Source: a bacterium
GTDB lineage: Bacteria > Acidobacteriota > Thermoanaerobaculia > Multivoradales > J023
Length of the DNA stretch: 64,000 bases
NCBI GenBank assembly: GCA_024226315.1
Contig: JAAELT010000115.1
Span: 62,001-126,000 of the forward strand
Reading direction: 5' to 3'
Shown: positions 1-7,259 of the stretch, one piece after another
Layout: the number at the start of each line of letters is the position of its first letter
How positions within the stretch are numbered: position 1 is the stretch's first letter
Made by a program: the position numbers and the translations under genes
Notes under the pieces: generated by a model
What the model saw: only the letters and a program-made list of their open reading frames with translations
The model's database searches: none
What the model was told of the DNA's origin: nothing

Positions 1-440
1 TCCATTTCGCCACGCATGGCGAACTCAACAACCGCCATCCCCAGCTCTCGGCTCTGGTGCTGACCCTCTTCGACGAAGAAGGCCAGGTGGTAGACGGATA
101 CCTGCGTCTGCACGACATCTACAATCTCGAACTGCGGGCCGACCTGGTCGTCCTCAGCGCTTGCCAGACGGCCCTGGGCAAGGAGATCCGCGGGGAGGGA
201 TTGGTTGGACTGACCCGAGGCTTCATGTATGCAGGTGCTCGTAGCGTGCTCGCAACCCTCTGGACAGTGCAAGACAGGGCCACCAGAGAGCTCATGGGGC
301 GTTTCTATGAGCGCATGTTGCGCGATGGCGAGCGTCCCGCGGCAGCGATCCGAGAGGCCCAGCTCGCGCTTCTGGCGAGTCGGCGATTCGAGACGCCGTA
401 CTACTGGGCGGGCTTCGAGCTACAGGGCGAGTGGCGATGA
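1..440 (+). CDS. CHAT-domain protease, C-terminal part (5' end outside window)
   Basis: The open frame enters the window at base 3 and ends at the TGA at 438-440. It begins inside the CHAT (caspase-like) domain: the first codons encode HFATHG, the catalytic His motif, and LSACQTA carries the catalytic Cys about 45 residues later. The remaining stretch (GEGLVGLTRGF, TLWTV, YYWAGFEL) is the usual CHAT C-terminus. Full-length proteins of this kind normally have TPR repeats before CHAT, which would lie upstream. The stop codon overlaps the start of a sigma-factor gene, so the two are probably translationally coupled. The GTG at 57 is internal to the domain and is not the true start. The family assignment is firm; the substrate is unknown. 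Confidence 0.9.
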   Translation, partial: HFATHGELNNRHPQLSALVLTLFDEEGQVVDGYLRLHDIYNLELRADLVVLSACQTALGKEIRGEGLVGLTRGFMYAGARSVLATLWTVQDRATRELMGRFYERMLRDGERPAAAIREAQLALLASRRFETPYYWAGFELQGEWR

Positions 441-1087
441 CGGCTGGCGGCCAGACCATGGTGACGCAGGCTGGTCTTGAGAAACTCCTGGATTTTCTCG
501 GTGCCTCCTCAGGCGACTCGGTCACGAGCTATCGTCGGCTTCGGCGCAGATTGGTCAAGGTCCTCGAGATCAGGGTCCTCGAGTATCGGCTCCGCGTCGC
601 ACCCGAAGACCTTGCCGATGAGGCGATCTACCGCGTCGCCGGCAAACTAGAGCACGGTCTGGAGATCCGCGCCAAGGACCCGTTCAAATACTTCTACGGT
701 GTGGCCCGTCGGGTCCTGCAGGAGGCGACCAGGAAAGAGCAAAAAACCGGAATCTCGCTCGACGAGAGCGCCCGAGAGGTGCCAGCTCCTACCCCCGAAC
801 CGTCGGACGTCAGGCGATTTGGATGCCTCGATGAGTGCCTTGGGCGACTTAGCGCCGATGATCGGGAGCTGATCCTCCAGTTCTACCGGGCGGATCGCGG
901 CAAGAGCCGCATTCTCCACCGGCGAGAGCTCGCTGCCAGGCTCGGCATGACGGTCAACGCGCTTCGCATTCGGGCTCACAGGCTACGACAGAAGCGTCTT
1001 GGGCCCTGTGTTCTCGAATGCCTGGCAAGGGCGGAGACGGACAGTCCAGGGCGACATGAAATGGATCGGCGTGATCGCGCACTATAG
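437..1087 (+). CDS. ECF-like sigma-70 family sigma factor
   Basis: This 216-residue protein resembles the sigma factors that accompany CHAT genes in Acidobacteriota. A region-2-like helical part (LADEAIYRVAGKL ... PFKYFYGVARRVLQEA) spans about residues 45-95, and a region-4 helix-turn-helix (HRRELAARLGMTVNALRIR) about residues 158-177. The start chosen is the ATG at 437, which forms an ATGA overlap with the CHAT stop; an in-frame GTG lies two codons upstream at 431 and another ATG at 458. It is expected to redirect RNA polymerase to a small regulon, but no target promoters can be named from the window. The following gene looks like its anti-sigma partner. Confidence 0.8.
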   Translation: MTAGGQTMVTQAGLEKLLDFLGASSGDSVTSYRRLRRRLVKVLEIRVLEYRLRVAPEDLADEAIYRVAGKLEHGLEIRAKDPFKYFYGVARRVLQEATRKEQKTGISLDESAREVPAPTPEPSDVRRFGCLDECLGRLSADDRELILQFYRADRGKSRILHRRELAARLGMTVNALRIRAHRLRQKRLGPCVLECLARAETDSPGRHEMDRRDRAL

Positions 1088-1154
1088 GTAGAAGCGACCT
1101 GATCGCTAAACCAACGATGAAATCAGACTATGGCCACGCCGCAGGATCGTGCTG

Positions 1155-1946
1155 ATGTTCTGGAGAAATGAGGACAAGTATCTGACCCGATACCTTCTCG
1201 GGGAGCTGCCGGAGCGGGGGCTTACTCGCCTTGAGGAGAAGCTCCTGGCGGACGAGGAGTACTTTCAGCGGCTGCGACTGGTGGAAGACGATCTGATCGA
1301 CGCCTACGTCCAGGAAGAGATGACGGCGCAGAAAAGCCGGCGCTTCGAGTATCGATTCCTCTCTTCTCGCGAACGACGGGATCGCATCGAACTGGCGCGC
1401 GGGCTGCGACGCGCTGCCGAGTTATCAGCCGAGACCGAGTCCTCCCGTGCAGTAGTCCTGCCTATGTTTCCGAGGCTGGGGTTCCGGAACGCGCTGGCCG
1501 CAGCGGCCGCCCTCGCGACGCTGTCCCTGAGCGCGCTTCTCTGGCAGTCCTGGCCGCCGCGAAGCGGCGACCAGATCATCTCGGCACCGGTCACAACGGC
1601 TTCACTTGTGCTCCTGCCAACCGTGAGGAGCGTCGCGGCAGAGCTGCCGACTTTGGTGATCGGCCCAACCACTGAGCAGGTGACTTTAGAATTCTCCCTT
1701 GAGCACGACGGATATTCTCGGACCTTCCTTGCTTTTTTGAAGACGAGCCGCGGCGAAGAGCTCTGGAACTCGCAGCCGTCTTCGGCCTCCGACGCCACGC
1801 CAGCAGGCAGGTCGGTAGTCTTCCATCCGCCTGTCACGGTTTTCAGCACCGGGCGGTTTGTCATCGAGCTCGCGACGGAAAGCCCGGAAGGGCTGCTTGA
1901 AGTGATCGGAGTTTATGAGTTCGTGGTCGTTGCCCGGTCCTCTTGA
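1155..1946 (+). CDS. Single-pass membrane anti-sigma-like protein
   Basis: The product has 263 residues. The N-terminal 105 residues are charged and helical (YLTRYLLGELPERGL, LVEDDLIDAYVQ, RRFEYRFLSSRERR), a pattern of putative anti-sigma proteins next to acidobacterial ECF genes, although no HxxxCxxC zinc motif is visible. One hydrophobic segment follows at about residues 113-131 (NALAAAAALATLSLSALL). The C-terminal 125 residues would be periplasmic and look beta-rich. The ATG at 1155 has AGGA 8 bases upstream; the GTG at 1149 is too close to it. It lies 67 bases behind the sigma gene. Inference: it holds the sigma factor at the membrane, possibly as a cleavage target of the CHAT protease. 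Confidence 0.6.
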   Translation: MFWRNEDKYLTRYLLGELPERGLTRLEEKLLADEEYFQRLRLVEDDLIDAYVQEEMTAQKSRRFEYRFLSSRERRDRIELARGLRRAAELSAETESSRAVVLPMFPRLGFRNALAAAAALATLSLSALLWQSWPPRSGDQIISAPVTTASLVLLPTVRSVAAELPTLVIGPTTEQVTLEFSLEHDGYSRTFLAFLKTSRGEELWNSQPSSASDATPAGRSVVFHPPVTVFSTGRFVIELATESPEGLLEVIGVYEFVVVARSS

Positions 1947-2011
1947 CTGTTGTTGGCCCTCGGGCATTCGGCTTTCTCGATAGTTGGTTCAATCGGTCAT
2001 CTTGATGTCGA

Positions 2012-2458
2012 CCGGCTGCCGAGGATGAAGCTCGTTCGTTACTCAAGCAGATCCCTTATGCCGAGACCCGCGGGCAAGCTGAGCAGCTGCGTAACGACTT
2101 CGTCGAACGCTATGGCCAGCACCACCCGAACGCTGCTGAGGCTCTGGAGCGTGACTGGGAACGGATGGTGACCTTCTACGACTTCCCCCGCGAACACTGG
2201 AAGCACCTACGAACGACCAACCCCGTCGAGTCGCCCTTCGCCATGGTGCGTCTACGTACTGCCGCTGGCAAACGGTACAAGAAGGTCGCCAACGCCACAG
2301 CCCTGATTTGGAGACTCCTGCTGGTCGCTGAGCGCAACTTCCGGCGCCTCAACCGCCCGGACCTCCTGCCGCAGGTGGCGCTTGGGGCTCGCTACAAAGC
2401 CGGACTCAGAGTGATCGAAGAGGACCTACAAACGGAAACCGAGAAGGCAGCCGCCTGA
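2012..2458 (+). pseudogene. IS256-family transposase, C-terminal fragment
   Basis: The frame from about 2012 to the TGA at 2456-2458 encodes the last ~148 residues of an IS256/mutator-type transposase. Typical strings are LLKQIPYAETR, FVERYGQHHP, ERMVTFYDFPREHWKHL, TTNPVESPFA and ATALIWRLLLVAERNFRRLN. A TGA at 2003-2005 closes the frame upstream, and the DDE residues of the N-terminal and middle parts are absent. It is therefore an inactive relic with an intact 3' end. It separates the CHAT/sigma genes from the next sigma-like gene and shows that a transposon once landed here. Confidence 0.9.
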
Positions 2459-2490
2459 CGCCGTTTACACACTTCTTGACGGGACCTCGA
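2459..2490 (+). repeat. Probable right end (inverted-repeat side) of the IS256 relic
   Basis: Directly after the transposase stop is a GCCGTTTACACACTTCTTGA-type sequence, which resembles the TTTACACA...TTG ends of IS256-family elements. No matching left end is visible between 1947 and 2011, consistent with a one-sided deletion. The exact boundary is uncertain. Between here and the next gene (2606) nothing else is recognised. Confidence 0.45.
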
Positions 2491-2605
2491 GCTGAGCATA
2501 CGTCTGCTGCTCCAGAGAGGCCATCACTGCACACGTGTTCCGGATATCATCGAGTGGATCTATCAGGCCCGCTTATTTAGTCGGGCCGCCATCGCGATGG
2601 ACTCG

Positions 2606-3265
2606 TTACAACCGTCCCTCTCCTTCTTCAACGGCGTATTCCATTTCGTCATCAGACTCCTCGTTCACCTGGCCCGCCCAGGTAGTCTCTGCGCTTGCCA
2701 TAGATAGAATCAGGAGAAGCGCGGGGAGTCCGTGCTTTAGGCGTTGCCGTATTCGTTGAAGCCGCTTGCGGATTCCTTCTACCTGCTTGTTAATAGTTGA
2801 ACGAGCACGACCCAGCTTTCTCGCTATTTCCTTCTGCGGGTCGCCCCTGAGCATAAGAACCAGAATATCTCTCTGGTAGTCGTTCAACTCTTCCCGGAGA
2901 ATCTCTAGCAGCTGCCTCACTTCGATAGTCTGCTCGATTCGAGGTAGGTACAGCAGGTTCTCAGATGGAGCCCTGTTTCCATCTGGCAAGGGAGTGCAGC
3001 TATCGTGCCTTTGGTCGTCGCGCGTCTTGTTGTATTTGGCATGCTTCACTGCAACAGACAAGTATTCTCTGGGTTTGCGAATTGTAGCGCCAGATCGGAT
3101 CCTATTTAAGACATTCAAGGCTGCTGTTTGTACGGCGTCGTGGTTCGTTTCAGGATTCGCTGCCAGCAATTCAGAATAAGCGCAGGAGAACAGGTCTTCC
3201 ACGCTCTTTCTCGATCTTGCGGAGTTCTGCTCGTCCAGCTTGCCCTTCGCTACTTTGGTTGCCAC
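2606..3265 (-). CDS. Sigma-70-like regulator with C-terminal hydrophobic segment and acidic tail
   Basis: The 219-residue product starts at a GTG at 3265 with a weak GGGAG upstream. Residues 20-160 look like a sigma-factor-type regulator, with a region-4 helix-turn-helix near residues 140-170 (YQRDILVLMLRGDPQKEIAR, then STINKQVEGIRKRLQRI). Unusually, the protein continues into a basic stretch, a hydrophobic stretch (LPALLLILSMASAETTWA, about 180-197) that resembles a signal peptide or membrane anchor, and an acidic 22-residue tail (QVNEESDDEMEYAVEEGEG). The tail motif recurs at the N-terminus of the genes at 3989 and 4660. GC content is visibly lower than in the surrounding chromosome. The sigma-like part is moderately certain; the meaning of the tail is unknown. 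Confidence 0.65.
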   Translation of the reverse strand: MATKVAKGKLDEQNSARSRKSVEDLFSCAYSELLAANPETNHDAVQTAALNVLNRIRSGATIRKPREYLSVAVKHAKYNKTRDDQRHDSCTPLPDGNRAPSENLLYLPRIEQTIEVRQLLEILREELNDYQRDILVLMLRGDPQKEIARKLGRARSTINKQVEGIRKRLQRIRQRLKHGLPALLLILSMASAETTWAGQVNEESDDEMEYAVEEGEGRL

Positions 3266-3499
3266 CTTAGGTTCTCCCAGTTGCCAGAGTCAAAGCGGCG
3301 TCACAAGAGAGCGCTGGCTGCGCCAGCCATCCTTTCGCTATTGCCTCCTACCGATATCGACACGTAATCACCCGTTCAGTTCGCACAAAATTTTCGAGGC
3401 TCGCAGGCTTCTCTTAATAAGAGTCCGCTCTCAGATATGAAGCAAAATTCAACAGCGATGAATCCAATGCGGGGCTTCAATGAACCTCAGCCAACTAGC
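3266..3499. other. AT-richer leader region between two minus-strand genes
   Basis: This stretch lies upstream of the sigma-like gene and downstream of the 42-residue peptide gene. It contains a small hairpin (GCTGGC at 3313-3318 with GCCAGC at 3322-3327) about 50 bases before the sigma start and a CTCTTAATAAGAG palindrome near 3412-3425. Either could sit in a 5' leader or be an operator. No ORF with a credible ribosome binding site was found. Confidence 0.4.
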
Positions 3500-3628
3500 C
3501 TACTTGCCAGCAAACCACCATGCAAGTACGATCAGCAAGATCGGGACATCGATGTAGATGGAGAATCGGTACGTGCGCAGGATGAGTCTGATTCTCCCAT
3601 TCATGCCTAGCTTGTTTCTGGACTCCAT
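3500..3628 (-). CDS. 42-residue single-pass membrane peptide
   Basis: An ATG at 3628 is preceded by AAGGAGG with a 5-base spacer, one of the best Shine-Dalgarno sequences in the window, and the frame ends with TAG at 3500-3502. The peptide begins MESRNKLGMNGRIRL, is basic in its first half, and has one hydrophobic span (YIDVPILLIVLAWWFAG, residues 25-41) reaching almost to the C-terminus. A TATTAT -10-like hexamer lies 27 bases upstream of the start (3660-3655). A basic N-terminus followed by one membrane span suggests an inner-membrane peptide. It lies upstream of, and co-oriented with, the sigma-like gene at 2606-3265. I do not recognise the family; the strong ribosome site is the main support. 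Confidence 0.6.
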   Translation of the reverse strand: MESRNKLGMNGRIRLILRTYRFSIYIDVPILLIVLAWWFAGK

Positions 3629-3988
3629 GCCGGCCTCCTTCGTCGTAGTTCCTGATAATAAAGACTCGGCCGAGAGTGGACGATTCGTAGCAGGTCGTAA
3701 CTGGTCGGCCTCAGTGGATAACTTCGGTGTGTCGAGGCTATCGGGAGAAAGGGCGGCTTAGGAGATTTGCCTGTCCCTGATTGGGCGTGAAAGCAGCCGG
3801 CTCTTCGCAAGCATGGACTGCCAGACTTAGGTGGTGAGTGACATCTTGACGTCACCAGCCGAGTCCGGGTGAAACGTTTTGGAGCTTTTCGACACGGTAG
3901 GTAGACACAGAGAGGAGGGCGGAACGCCAACATGGAGTGATGGGCCGGGCAAGCTGGTGGATCGTAGATACGGCCAGAGGAGGCAACG
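3629..3988. other. Intergenic region, divergent between peptide gene and acidic-protein gene 1
   Basis: No credible gene is seen in these 360 bases; the frames that stay open lack ribosome sites and recognisable content. A near-palindrome (GGTGAGTGACATCTTGACGT, from 3832) is the only structured element and may be regulatory. The last 35 bases, from GCTGGTGGATCGT to AGAGGAGG, closely match the sequence before the second acidic-protein gene (4615-4659) and mark the upstream edge of a segmental duplication. Confidence 0.5.
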
Positions 3989-4363
3989 ATGTCGCAGGTG
4001 CACAACGATTCGAACGACGAGATGAAATACGTCGTGGAGGATGGGGAAGGGGAAAATGGGGGAGGGATCAGCTTTGATGGTGGGGACCCTCGCGAACGCC
4101 GTGAGCCCGAGCCAGCTGGCGCCAAAGATCTCTTCTTTCAGGATCTGGCGCGCGAATTGTCAAAGGATACAGAGAGATGCTGCCTGGACGCTACCATCGA
4201 TGAATCGCGGGTGAGCGAGTTCTACGACCTGGTTTTGCGGCTTCCAGCTTTTCGTGAGGGCAATCAAGAGAACTCTTTGAGACAGCCTAGCGTAGAGAAT
4301 CTGGGAGAGATCGTCGAACTTCTTGCGCCTCGAAAGAGTAAGAAGGGCTTCAACGTGGCTTAG
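3989..4363 (+). CDS. Acidic-motif protein, copy 1 (unknown function)
   Basis: The 124-residue product begins MSQVHNDSNDEMKYVVEDGE, continues with a Gly-rich linker (ENGGGISFDGG), and then has a charged helical body without a recognised domain. The ATG is preceded by AGAGGAGG at 3976-3983. The first 21 residues match the second copy at 4660 with few changes, and resemble the C-terminal tail of the minus-strand sigma-like protein at 2606. The bodies of the two copies do not resemble each other, so only the leader and N-terminal motif are shared. No signal peptide or membrane span is visible. A role as a tagged or regulated partner of the local sigma factors is only an inference. Confidence 0.6.
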   Translation: MSQVHNDSNDEMKYVVEDGEGENGGGISFDGGDPRERREPEPAGAKDLFFQDLARELSKDTERCCLDATIDESRVSEFYDLVLRLPAFREGNQENSLRQPSVENLGEIVELLAPRKSKKGFNVA

Positions 4364-4435
4364 ATTCGGTGAGTTGGGAGCAGCGACGATGTAGCCGAGA
4401 GTGGACGCCAGTATTCCTGGCCGAAGAAGTGGCTC

Positions 4436-4539
4436 GCGGCGGGTTCGTCTGATTCAGAATCTGAGACCTCTACTGGTGGTGAATGGGTCCATCTCCCATT
4501 CGGGGCCGGAGGCTGTGCATTCGTGAAACGACCCGTATT
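4436..4539 (+). repeat. Duplicated downstream segment, copy 1, with conserved hairpin
   Basis: About 100 bases match the segment at 4931-5035: GGCGGGTTCGT, then a CAG(A/C)ATCTGAGA core, GGTGAATGGG and GGAGGCTGTGC. Inside is a perfect 7-bp stem, GAATGGG (4481-4487) with CCCATTC (4495-4501) and a 7-base loop. The stem is kept in both copies while loop bases differ, which suggests selection on structure, perhaps a transcription terminator for the upstream acidic-motif gene, though no T-run follows. Confidence 0.65.
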
Positions 4540-4540
4540 C

Positions 4541-4617
4541 TGTGACGGCACCGGGCCTCTATACCTTCGCCTGCCGTTTCCGCTCTACAGCCGCGAGTGC
4601 CTTCTTGCACAACCGCT
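4541..4617 (-). pseudogene. Duplicated 3' tail of typA
   Basis: Read on the minus strand from 4615 to 4559, this encodes RLCKKALAAVERKRQAKV followed by a stop. The real typA C-terminus is [18 protein letters not shown] followed by a stop, so 13 of 18 residues and the stop position agree. The flanking GACGGC(A/G)CCGGGCCT downstream of the stop is also shared. The rest of typA is absent. This is a molecular scar of a tandem duplication whose unit was acidic-motif gene, hairpin and typA tail. Confidence 0.85.
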
Positions 4618-4659
4618 GGCGGATCGTGGGCGCGGCCAGGCAAGAGAAGGAGGCAAGCG

Positions 4660-4923
4660 ATGTCGCAAGTGCACAACGATTCGGGCGACGAGATGGAATA
4701 CCTCGTGGAAGACGGGGAGGGGATCAGCTACGGCGATGGCCTGAGCGGGCGTCTGAGACCCGGGGAGGTCAAGAAGCTGGTGATCAGCTCCACCAGGTTC
4801 GCCATCTCCTTCTTTCGACCGGGCAGAATCGATCAGGTTGTGCTGCGCGAGGAGCAGGTCCCGCAGGACAGCTCCCTGCGGTTTCACATGACGGAAGACA
4901 CTCCGTGCCTGGAGATCAAGTAG
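4660..4923 (+). CDS. Acidic-motif protein, copy 2 (unknown function)
   Basis: The 87-residue product begins MSQVHNDSGDEMEYLVEDGE and then has a compact part (RLRPGEVKKLVISSTRFAIS, FRPGRIDQVVLREEQVP, LRFHMTEDTPCLEIK) that looks like a small beta-rich domain. AGAAGGAGG at 4644-4652 gives an excellent ribosome site, so this ATG is preferred over the in-frame ATG at 4597, whose extra codons run through the typA scar. It follows the typA fragment and precedes hairpin copy 2. It shares the first ~21 residues with the gene at 3989 but not the body. No known family is recognised. Confidence 0.65.
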   Translation: MSQVHNDSGDEMEYLVEDGEGISYGDGLSGRLRPGEVKKLVISSTRFAISFFRPGRIDQVVLREEQVPQDSSLRFHMTEDTPCLEIK

Positions 4924-5258
4924 CCGATATCGGGGCGGGTTCGTGGACTCAGCATCTGAGATCTACTGACGGTGAATGGGCCCATCACCCATTCGAGTTT
5001 GGAGGCTGTGCCTCGTATCCGCGAACCCGCCCCGTTCTTTGGAGTTTAGATGGAGGCGTCGTTCAAAGGGAGGAATCAGCTGTCATCGATTGAACACGAC
5101 GCCGAGTTCCGGTCCCATGCTTTCGGGGCCTGGCCTACGGATCCGCTCGTCGATTGTTCCGGCACCTGGTAGGACCAGGCCGGTATCTTCGGGAGGGAGA
5201 TCTAGTCGAGATGCGGTTTCGTAGGCCGGGTCCGGTTTTCTTCTCGACGGCGCCGGGC
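4924..5258. other. Convergent intergenic region with duplicated hairpin segment
   Basis: The segment at 4931-5035 is copy 2 of the repeat described at 4436, with its 7-bp stem at 4974-4980 and 4988-4994 (GAATGGG/CCCATTC). A second small stem, CCTGGT (5165-5170) with ACCAGG (5174-5179), lies about 80 bases beyond the typA stop and could end minus-strand transcription. From 5036 to 5160 nothing is recognised. Confidence 0.55.
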
Positions 5259-7094
5259 CTATCCCTTCGACTTCCGTTTCCGCGCCACCGCCGTGAGCGC
5301 CTTCTTGCGCAACCGAAACGCCCCTGGCACAACCTCGACCGCCTCGTCCCTCTTGATCAACTCGATCGCTTGCTCGAGGCTCAGACGTCGGGGCGGCACC
5401 AGACGCTCCAACTCGTCGCTGGTCGATTGCCGCATGTTGGTGAGGCGTTTCTCCTTGGTGATGTTGACGTCGAGGTCGTTGGCGCGCGTGTGCTCGCCGA
5501 CGATCATGCCTTCGTAGACCTCCTCGCCGGGACCCACCAGCAGGGTGCCGCGCGGCTGCAGGTGCTCGACAGCGTGAGCCGTGACTCGGCCCGTGCGGTC
5601 GGCGATCAGAGAGCCGGTGGCGCGGTGCGGGATTTCGCCCTGCCAGGGCTCGAAGCCATCGAACAGGTGGTGCATGATGCCGGTACCGCGGGTGTCGGTC
5701 AACAGTTCGGTCCGGAAGCCGATCAGTCCGCGCGACGGCACCTTGAAATCCATCCGCACGCGGCCGGAGCCATAGTTGACTAGCTTGAGCATGCGGCCCT
5801 TGCGCGGAGCCAGCTTCTGGGTCAGGACGCCGACGTACTCTTCCGGAGCGTCGATCACCAGCAGTTCCATGGGCTCGTGGAGCTTGCCGTCGATCTCCCG
5901 AGTCACGACATCCGGCTTGCCCGCGGTCAGCTCGTAGCCTTCGCGTCGCATCATTTCGATCAAGATTGCGAGCTGCAGCTCACCTCGTCCCGAGACTTCG
6001 AAGGTGTCGGGCGACTGCGTCGGCTGAACCCGGATCGAGACGTTGACCAGAGTCTCTCGTTCGAGTCGCTCCTTGAGCTTTCGTGAGGTGAGGTACTTCC
6101 CCTCGCGACCGGCGAACGGCGAGTCGTTGATGCCAAAGGACATCGTGATGGTCGGCTCGTCAACCTGGATCGGCGGCAGCGGGCGAGGGTCGTCAGGTGA
6201 GGTCAGGGTGTCGCCGATCGAGATAGTCTCGAGACCCACGACCGCGACGATATTACCCGGTCCCGCTTCATCGATCGGCACGCGCTGGAGACCGTCGTAG
6301 CCGTAGAGGCCGGTCACCTTGACCTCGCGCTGGCCGCCGTCCTGCTCGCACTGGGCCACCGTTCTCCCGGCTTCGATCCGGCCGTTGTGGATTCGTCCGA
6401 TCGCGAGTCGCCCGACGTAGTCGTCGTAGTCAAGGGTCGTGATCTGGAGTTGCAGAGGCACGGCCGGATCGTGCGCGGGCGCTGGTACCGCCTCCAGGAT
6501 CGCGTCGAGCAGGGGGACCAGCGTTTGATCTTCGCCCTCGGGGTCGGTCCGGCAGGTGCCGGCCTTGGCGTTGGCGTAAAACACCGGGAAGTCGAGCAGG
6601 TCTTCGGGGGCGTCGAGCTCGATGAACAGATCGTAGACTTCGTCGAGCACTTCGCCCGCCCGGGCGTCGCCGCGGTCGATCTTGTTCAGCACCACGATCG
6701 GAGGCAGACCTGCTTCGAGTGACTTGCGGAGCACGAAGCGGGTCTGTGGCATCGGGCCCTCCGAAGCGTCGACCAGCAGCATCACTCCGTCCACCATCTT
6801 GAGAATACGTTCCACCTCGCCGCCGAAATCCGCGTGCCCCGGGGTGTCGACGATGTTGATGCGCGTCTCCCGGTAGCGGACGGCGGTGTTCTTGGACATG
6901 ATCGTGATGCCCTTCTCACGCTCCAGATCGATCGAATCCATGACCCGCTCGGCGACCTGCTGATGCTCACGAAAGATGCCGCTCTGCCATAGCATGGCGT
7001 CGACCAGGGTCGTCTTGCCATGGTCGACGTGCGCGATGATGGCGATGTTGCGGATGTCGTCACGGGTCTCGAGGGACCGGGTCTCGATGGACAT
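5259..7094 (-). CDS. typA: Translational GTPase TypA/BipA
   Basis: This 611-residue ribosome-associated GTPase acts in ribosome assembly and stress adaptation. Its length is normal for the family. The G1 motif [10 protein letters not shown] is near residues 21-30, the switch/G3 motif [12 protein letters not shown] near 73-84 and the G4 motif NKID near 128. The domain II and V regions ([20 protein letters not shown]) and a typical BipA C-terminal part ([22 protein letters not shown]) follow. The start is ATG 7094 ([20 protein letters not shown]), with GGAG about ten bases upstream; the frame stays open upstream to 7202 without a better start. The last 18 codons were copied into the accessory region at 4541-4617. 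Confidence 0.97.
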   Translation of the reverse strand: MSIETRSLETRDDIRNIAIIAHVDHGKTTLVDAMLWQSGIFREHQQVAERVMDSIDLEREKGITIMSKNTAVRYRETRINIVDTPGHADFGGEVERILKMVDGVMLLVDASEGPMPQTRFVLRKSLEAGLPPIVVLNKIDRGDARAGEVLDEVYDLFIELDAPEDLLDFPVFYANAKAGTCRTDPEGEDQTLVPLLDAILEAVPAPAHDPAVPLQLQITTLDYDDYVGRLAIGRIHNGRIEAGRTVAQCEQDGGQREVKVTGLYGYDGLQRVPIDEAGPGNIVAVVGLETISIGDTLTSPDDPRPLPPIQVDEPTITMSFGINDSPFAGREGKYLTSRKLKERLERETLVNVSIRVQPTQSPDTFEVSGRGELQLAILIEMMRREGYELTAGKPDVVTREIDGKLHEPMELLVIDAPEEYVGVLTQKLAPRKGRMLKLVNYGSGRVRMDFKVPSRGLIGFRTELLTDTRGTGIMHHLFDGFEPWQGEIPHRATGSLIADRTGRVTAHAVEHLQPRGTLLVGPGEEVYEGMIVGEHTRANDLDVNITKEKRLTNMRQSTSDELERLVPPRRLSLEQAIELIKRDEAVEVVPGAFRLRKKALTAVARKRKSKG

Positions 7095-7259
7095 AGCTCG
7101 ACGGTCTCCGGGGATCGGGATAGTTGGCTGTGTGCCGTGTCGGCAAGGTGGGGCGGGCGCCAGTAGGCGGGGCCGGGAACCTACCACGGTTTCCGGCCCC
7201 ACTCAATCGAGCGCTTTGCTATCCTCACCCGAATGGACAGCTTCTCCTGGAGAGAACCG

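Noticed and set aside
3558..3761. 67-residue plus-strand frame
   Set aside because: It lies antisense over the start of the 42-residue membrane peptide, which has a far better ribosome site.
4542..5093. 183-residue plus-strand frame over the duplication
   Set aside because: It runs through the typA scar and acidic gene 2 in the wrong frame.
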